Program-made: the position numbers and the translations under genes
Shown here: one piece after another, positions 48,401-57,400 of the stretch
How positions within the stretch are numbered: the first letter of the stretch is position 1
Layout: each line of letters starts with the position of its first letter
From: Lytechinus variegatus
Lineage: Eukaryota; Echinodermata; Echinoidea; Temnopleuroida; Toxopneustidae
Length of the DNA stretch: 64,000 bases
Direction: 5' to 3'
Assembly (NCBI RefSeq): GCF_018143015.1
Contig: NC_054746.1
Span: 19,149,532-19,213,531, forward strand
Notes under the pieces: model-generated
What the model saw: the letters and a program-made list of their open reading frames with translations, nothing else
Databases searched by the model: none
What the model was told of the DNA's origin: nothing

Positions 48401-51400
48401 TTTCAGAGGATTGACGATATCTTCGAGTTATATACTCTGTCCTAATTCTTAACAATAAGAATTATAGTGACAACTCACCATAGTGACACGATAAAAAAAA
48501 TAGGTCGAGTTTCAAACTACTTTAATTTGGTTATAGCGCAAAAATTAAAAAAGAGATTAAGAAGAAAAGATGTCGAACTCCAACTCCCAGATCAATCAAG
48601 TCCACTCAGTTACCATGAATAATATTATGCACCCACATCCAGTGGCGTACACACAGCACGTAAGAATTCAAAATCTCATCACTGGATGTTAAGCTCTTCA
48701 CATTTAATTTTCAGCTTCCACAAATTGCTAACTCCGGCGTTTTGAATTTTCATATATTGATGTATTTTCGTTCTTTAATACCGCACTTAGGGGCTTTTTT
48801 CTGGGTAGGACCTGGAGGGACTCCTTCCAATGGAGCCAATGACCGTTCAATACCAGACGAAAACGGAGGGTTAGTTGATTCAATTTTTCTTAACGTGTTA
48901 AAGCTAGTTTGCTGGTGAAAACGCAGTCTTAGATTTTTCTATTTAGGAAACAAGGCTATATCTATGCCATGGTGTACATGGTGCTGAATTGAATTTAGGA
49001 GATGCACAACAACCTAAATAACTTTTATTATAAAGCCCCGGGTTTGTTCACATATGGAGCCAACGTTAATGTTCTTTAGCTGAGTTAACCTCATTTTGAT
49101 TGTATTTGAGTAACTCTTTATTCTGGGAAGCGTTTTATGAAAGAACTTGTCATATATTTTATCCGACTATGTTTTTCATCAGATTGTTAACATGAGAACT
49201 GTATCGTCCGTAAAACGTTTCCCTTGGGCCAAAAATTCGCATGCACAATGATAATGATTAAAAAAGTGTCAAATATTTTGAGAGTTAAGATCAAAATCAT
49301 TTTAATCCGATTTTATTCGGCAAATCCCTCTGTTGTTGATTGTGGAATTTAGAGTGGTAATTCTGGCCCAGTTTCTTTTTCTTGAATGATCGTTTTTAGA
49401 ACATAGTAGTATTTTCATGTCAGCATTGCATATTTGCTTTATTTTCGATAATTAATTCAAATAAACAGTTGATATTCATGCTCGGAAATACAATGTCTCA
49501 TTGCATCAAATTGAAACATAATACACACTGATATATGTTAATCCTGGTGATGGGATATGCTGTTAATATTAAAAAAAAAAAATCTTGAAATATTCACAGA
49601 ACCGGTGTTATTAGGAGATACAGAGGGGAAACGATCGTTCTAACTCTCCCTGATGGGTTAACGGTATCCGATATTGGGCATTTCGGTTTGTGGTGCATTG
49701 CTTTCTCCCAAGATTTCGGACACGTAGATATCAGCATACCGAACGACCACGACCTGCCTCCACTACCTCTTAACAGCGGGTCCAGCGGGCCGAGGAGACT
49801 GGTAACTATGATAATGGTCTTCATGGTGGTGGTAATGATGCGGATGATGATGATGATGATGATGATGATGGTGATGATGGTGATGATGATGATGATGAAG
49901 ATTTCGGTGATGGAAATGGTGGCAATGAAAATAATAATACATGTAATAAAACACCATGCTTGTAATTGCGTGTATCACTTTGATAAACTGAAGTCTCTAT
50001 AATGATGATGATAAGTACACAGATACACGCACGTACACATGCACAAACACACACACACTCATGCGCACCCACACCCTCTCATCATGGGGATTCGATGTGT
50101 TAACCAGGGTTTCATAATTTTCTCGCCTCATCTCAGACATTTCCTAACTGCGAAACGCTGGTCGATGAAAAGTTTCAAGTGAGTTGGAACATCGACGGGA
50201 GCGATATCATGATCAGACTGAGCACTCTCATCGAGGACGGTGCCGACTACGCCGCATTTGGTCTCAGTGGATCGACAACGGGAACGCAAATGATCGGCGG
50301 TGATGTTGTCGTGACTTTCATGGAAAACCAGACTCCACGGGCCGTCGACTACTATCTGAAAAGCCAAGCCCAGGTACGAAATTATCTACCGGTACATTTA
50401 TTTACGAAGCGCGCGCTATGTTTAGTCCGCAATTTTGTGTCATTGTTTTGTTCTTAAATGAAAAATGAATTGAAACTTTGCTGCAATCGTAGTATTCACA
50501 ATATAAGTTGAAAACTGGAAGGAGAAAAATTGCCATTTAATTTTTTTGTAGTTGTATTTGATTGAAACTATCAACAAAATTGGTCTTCACAGAAGACAAG
50601 CATAGGGTTAGGGTTAACCCTAAAACTACTGGCAGTGACTCTAGGCTGCATAATTATTTAGGCCACTTTCCGAGAGTGAAGCTCTACATCGAGGTATTAT
50701 AATGTAATAACAATGATAAATTCATTTTAAAATTAGTTAATGACCCAAAATGGGAGAACAGCAACACAATGTAAATAAAGCTGAAATTATGTATCGGTTT
50801 TCATTTAGTCATGGGACCTGTTGCATAAAACTTTTGCCATAAAAAAACTCTGGCAAATAAACAAAAACTCAGGGTAACAAATTTATACCATTGACAATAA
50901 CACAGTAAAACCTCTAGCGAAAAAAAATGTCAAGAGCAACAGAGGGCCGTTTCATAAAACTGTTCTTTAAGTTAAGAGCGACTTTAATAACGACTGGTGA
51001 TCCTTTCTTACACGCTAAACCATCGCTAATGAATATAACATATAGCATAAAAAAGGATCACCAGTCGTGCGAAAAGTCGCTCTTAACTTAGGAAAAGTTT
51101 TATGAAACACCCACCAGGTCCATGGTGTGGCATTCACAATTTCTTGTAGGTGGGTGTTTCATAAAGCTGTTCATAAGTTATGAGTGACTAGTGTCCTGTT
51201 ACGGTATATGAACACAACAGATTTTCACTGGTCTTGATTCAGTTCCTAGTTAAGTGTCACCAGTCGTTTGTAAAGTTGTTCGTAACTTACAAACAACTTT
51301 TTGAAACACCCACCAGAAAGGGTGATTGACGAAATGTAATTTTCACAATTTTTTTTTTACAGTGTACCCCTCAAAATAGTGACGGAGCCTGTCCAGATAC

Positions 51401-54400
51401 AATATCATCAGGACAAGGAAGCAACGACTCTGTAGTAGTGGAATCGTATGTAGAGAACGGCGTTACCCATATTACCTACAGTCGGCCTCTGGCTGCAACA
51501 GGTGAGGATATAGGAATACGAAACTGTTCTAGGTACGAGTTCGCCAGCACTCGATTAGAAAAAAAATGCTGATTGCAGTCCTGAGAAACACTTGGAACTA
51601 ATCTGTGATCATGTAAAGTGATCATGGATTTATAGTGATAGTATGATAATCCTATTTAAGAGATTCCCGAAGTTGTAAACAACTCAACATCTTAATAAGA
51701 TATTTCAAAGTAGGACTGAATATGGTATGTTTAACTCTGATTATAGTTTGCATTGAATTGCTTGTCACCTTTTTTTGTTTGTATTTGATAAGATCGTATA
51801 AAGAATCTGAGCAACCACGGCGATGAAATCGTACCTTAAGTCTTTCGAAACTTTGAGAATCGGGGTCCATATGACTTATTTGGGATGAGTTTTTATACCA
51901 TGCATTCTTAAAGGTAACCTTTTGCCTCATTTTTACTCTTTATCATTATATTTGTTTATCAATTTCCTTGAATTATTTACCTGCTTAAGATGCTACTTAT
52001 GACCAAGCTTATACTACCAATGGCCCTCTCTACGTCATCTGGGCTCGAGGACCTATTAACGCTGATGGTCGTGTTGCTTTCCACAACATAGGATGGTCAG
52101 GAAGTAAGTTTGTCAGGGAATCGATATTAAACCTCGTCCATTATGACTTTCTGCCTAAAATAAAAAGCTGTCATAGGGGGAATCGCCGTAATGGAGGACG
52201 GTGGGTTTATTCCGTAACCGTTATGGTCGTTGACATCAAGAGGAGCTGAATCTACATGGATGTGAGGGTCTGAACAACGGAAGAGAATGATAAAGAATTT
52301 ATCCTATTGTTTGATGAGACTTAATAACTATATCTACTTCGTCTAATTGCCAATAAGTTTCATTACCACTTAGCCGGTTCACAATTTAAACTACTAGTAT
52401 GGCATCGAATTCATTTCATTTTTCATGTCGTGATATTAAAGAACCCCTCCAACGTGTCACAAAATATATTTATAAATCAAATTCCAATTCAAGATTATCA
52501 TGATGATTATTATTCTCAGAATAGTTAGTGAGATCGATGACACTTTGAAATGCATTAACATAATCACAACCGTAGGATGAGACTTAAAATGTATTGCCGT
52601 ACGTGTAGCAGGCCGTTCACCTATTCATTTTTTGATATCACGCTATTTCAAATTTGTGATATAAAATATAAACCAGCTTACCGTATGGCCGCGATTTGCT
52701 CATGATATATTATCAGATCGAAATGATTTAATATCGAGACAAAGTGGAAATGAGCCTTATTTTCGAAGCCATATACATGTACTATGAAATAAATTTGCAA
52801 CTCGAGAATTATTATCCTATTAAACATGAAGTTAATCTAGAAAGAATTATTGATTGCAGAAAATAGCAATCACATAGCGAAATGTACTTTTTTGTTTTAA
52901 TTTCACAAAGCATTCTTATGAACGATTTATTCACTTTTTTCTGTGGAGGGGATTCCGATTTGCAGATTGATTTTGGACGCGATAGCAGCACTTGCTCACC
53001 CCTAGGACAAGGTGGTACTGCACCACCAGTAGCAGATGGCTGGAAAATACCTGGTATCACACGCCTTGAGGAAGCAACCTTTACCGTGGAAATGGGACTC
53101 TCTGGTGGACGTAAAGGGTACCAGGCCATCACTGGTAAGCAAGGGTAGATCTTAGGGTGGATCCAGGATTTTTGATAGGGGACGTAACCTACGGGTGGAT
53201 CCGTGTGTATTATAAATGAAATAATGGGTGTCTTAAATGGTCCAACCCTCACTTATCTTCCGGCATGAAGCTCACATTCTTTTTCAATCATTTCATTTTG
53301 ATCACTTAAAAATAAAAGTCACTGGAGGAACGACAGGTTCGTGAGAATCTCACAGATAGGTTGACATCTATATCCCTTTAACCTTCCAAAAGAAAATCAT
53401 TCATTGTAAAACTTCAACCTCCCTTCCCAGTTCACTTTTCAAATCATTTTAACTTTGTCTTCGTAGATCCTCTGAAATTTGACGTCACTCGCCCAAGGTG
53501 TGGCGTGTGAAAAATTCGGCAAACCTTGTATTGCCAATGAAATGACATTGCGAATGGCCTAACTGGATCATCGGATTCCAAGTAGGAAACCGATGATCTA
53601 GTCACGACTGACATTGAGGCAACGATGTACCCACTACACTGTTTGAATGATGACCTAAAATTCCTTTTGGTGCAGGGCGGGGGGGGGGGGGGGTACAGAA
53701 TATAAAAAAAAAACACAAATTCTTGAGAATGTAGTTTTATCTTTTTATGTACATATTTCCTCTCGATAGATTCGTCATATTTGTTTTGCAATTAGTGCGT
53801 ACGTTGCGCTAGCCATACTTCCATCTCTTCTAATAATAGAAAGACGTAATATAAACGGTAACAGACAACTCAAAATAATTTTTGAATCTTTGGATATTAG
53901 ACCAGACATGGATAGTTCAGAATTAGTCTGGAATAATTTGGAAAACGGTTTTACTGAACTATTTTCAGAAGTATAATCATACCCGCGTTTCTTTATGACA
54001 AGGTCGTGTTGGATGGGGAATCGCATGGTTTATCAATGGTATTCTTATCCCCGAGTTAACCCTTAAACGCAACGTCACCTACACATTCCGTGTATTCGGT
54101 GGAGATAATGCGAATGCCAGTGGCAATTACCATCCTTTCTATATTACTGATGACATCAACGGTGGTTACGGACAACTCTCTGAAGCAGACAGACAGGTGA
54201 GACAATATTCTTGATTCAGGGATATTAAAATAAATAAGAAGTATATATGGGTATATTTATATATAAATGAATTTACATGAAACGTACCTTGGACATCAGA
54301 CCGCTTGACGATCACAACGAAGCGTGAAACCTGAGGAACACGCTCTACCTACACCCACCCACCCCCCACACACACATATATATATACACATTTTTTTATA

Positions 54401-57400
54401 GTAAATCATCTCTGAAGAAAGGACAAAAAATTCGGAAGATTATGTCTCCTCACCATGGGTGTCGATCACGGGGGGATGGGGGGGATATATCCCCCCCAAT
54501 ATTTCAAGTGGGGGGATGGCCTGTATTATCATCCCCCCCAATAATTTAGGGTAGAAAAATTTAATAATGATGATGAAAAAATGAAAAGTTTGATCATGAT
54601 GATTATAGTATGCCATCAATCAGTTTGTTTCCCTCGCAATTTGTGTATATTGTTATTAAATAAAAACATTCTTTTTCAGGACTTTTAAACAGATGGGTGG
54701 AGGTTCAAGATGAAAAAGAATGAAATGTTTATGTATCTGAACACATGACATAAAAGGACCCCAACGAAAATCAACTTTTGTTGATAGGGTGTTGCATCCC
54801 ACCAGTGGTGAATAAATTAATTTAAATAAATCATTAACTCAAAAGGGTGGAAAAATAAACGGGAGTAAAAGGGTGGCAAGATAAATAAAGGAATGACGGT
54901 AAGCCCGATGGCGCACGAGAAGCCACACAGGTTGTAATTTGTGCTAGTCTTAATTGGTCCGAATCTGCATTTTATCATCATGCATTAAGAAGAATAAAGA
55001 TACTGCCAGTCAGGTTAGATTTAAGAGAGAAGTTGTATACACAGAGGCGTCGATCCTGGGTGGGGGGGGGGGGGGCAGGGGGCGATCGCCCCACCAATAA
55101 AATATTGGGGGGCAAACATATCGTTTTGCCCCCCCCCCCAATAATTCCGCATGTGCAACTAAAAAATAAAATAAGATTGTAATGCTACACTGAAATCAGC
55201 AAGGGAGATTGAGATACCAACTCGATTTTGAATTAAAATCGTGCTCAAAATGTCTGCTTTTCAGATTGGAATATAAAAATTTTCAGCTCGCGCTTCGCGC
55301 TCGCATCATGTACCAAAAACCCATACTTTTCATGATTATATAGGTGAATATAATGTCCCGTTCTCAATTCTAAACCTCAAAAGAACTTTGATTTTGCAAT
55401 AATCTTTTGTTGGATATATATCTTTCATTAAAGTGTCCTTTTTTCCAGATCAAATATCAAAATTTTCAGCTCGCGCTCGCATCTATTGTTCTTCTAGATA
55501 CCCATCTTAATCATTGGTACCAAAAATGCTTAGAATATCAAGCTTTCAGGTCAGAATATAAAGAAATTTCAGCTCGCTCTCTAGTGAGATACATGTATCG
55601 ACCCTCCTCATGAATTACTTCAAACAAACCTAAACAGGTACATTATTCCTGTTTTCATGACATACTAAAAAGATTTAGCTCGCGCTTCGCGCTCGCATTG
55701 TTGGTGAAGGTGAGATATGTGTCTCTTTCTCATGAGTTATATATATATATTGTGATCGAGCGCCTTTGGAACGTTGATTCATAATTTTGCCCCCCCCCTT
55801 CTGAAAAATGGATCGACGCCCCTGTGTATACATCATGCTCAATAAACAGATCACTATGTACATGGTCCAGTCAATTTTTGTCATTTTTTTCTCGGTATGA
55901 GTTTAGAATAGGCTTACTTGTAACACAAATTGAATTTTCACAAAAAATATACAAGTATAGTACACTACAACAATGAAGGAATTTCCAAGAACACCATGCA
56001 TATCAACCACTCCCAAATGTCCTAACTTGTTATTTTAGTGGGGGTAATGTTGAAATATCCCCGTCCACAAGAACATTTGTGTCAATCATCCCCCCCAACC
56101 AAGAATACCGATCGACACCCATGCTCCTCACGGCGTTTCTACTTATACAAGTTTCATGGTAAAAGGACAGCCCTAACAACTAAGTCTAAGTTTTTTTTCT
56201 TCCAAAAATACATATTCAAATTCAATACTAATATCGGTCAAAGCTACAAACTTTAAGAAATAAGAATAATCATAGACATTATATATGTCTATATATATAT
56301 ATGTGTGTGTGTGTTTATGTGTGTTGTTTTGGGGAAAATAAATTATTCCTGAAGAAAGGACCGAAAATTCGGAAGATTATGTCTCCTCACAGCGTTTCTA
56401 TTAAGTCTTTTGTTTCTATGACGCCGACGCATATATAAATGCGTATGTAATGTGTGTGTATGAGTGTGAGGGTGTGTGTGTTTAAATAAGAGCACTTTCC
56501 TATTTGAGACTAGAGTAATCTACCAGTCAGTAACATACCCAAATGTTATATAACATCACTAAGGTTTAAAAGGTTTTTGCTCTCTTTACTTCTAACTCCC
56601 TCCATTGGGAGAGGGATGGTGGTTTTGCTTATTGCTTATTTTTCCCCAGCACCTGGTAGATGCTCCAGACATACTACATATGTCTTTAAAAGAAACATCT
56701 ATCAAGCTCACTTCTAAATAATAATGACATAAAATTTTATTCATAATAACGGTTTTCGTTCATTTCAATGGATGGACAAAACTGGTTTGTAATTTGTTAA
56801 ACAGGTGTCTCATTATATGTCTCATCATGGAAAGCGACAAGTAAGTCGAATTGAATGCAAAAAAGGGGTTCAAATATTCCACCTAAACGTCATTCATCCC
56901 ATCTGCCTGTTGAAAATGAAAGATGTTTTTATTAGTACTTGTCAATGTGCTCATTATTTTTCTATCCTCATCCTTCCAGGGTATCAAGATCTATGCAGGC
57001 CCTGTTGGTGAGTTCAATAATTTCTTGTGTTTGAATGTTGTTTAGTGTTTGCCTAAAAAGTTAGAACTAAAATTCAAAGACAGAATATTCTACAATCACC
57101 TATGTTATATGTGTATTTGAGTGATGCTTCTTTTATTTGGCAACGATAGACAGACATGCTAAAAACATGAAAGAATCATGAAATATTTTCACAGTTCAAA
57201 CTAACTTTATACACACCGAGGGGATCTACCACGTAATCTACTTGACTCTCGATATAGAAGTTAAATGGTTTTTGATAATGCCAACCTAATAATTTTATAA
57301 GAATATAAATCTTAATATGCCTCTCGATGGAGTATACCTGATGTGAGCCAACTTGCTTCCCCCCCTTAAGACCTCTCCATGAACAATAAAGATAGATTCG

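Noticed and set aside
48651..48716. CATCCAGTGGCGTAC...CACTGGATG, looking like a very short G-tract element
   Set aside because: No G run, no target duplication and only about 60 bp; perhaps a relic.
49688..50002. 104-codon plus-strand ORF overlapping exon 7
   Set aside because: Different frame from the DM13 exon and dominated by the GAT repeat.
50604..50622. AGGGTTAGGGTTAACCC, telomere-like
   Set aside because: Only about two repeat units; too short for an interstitial telomere claim.
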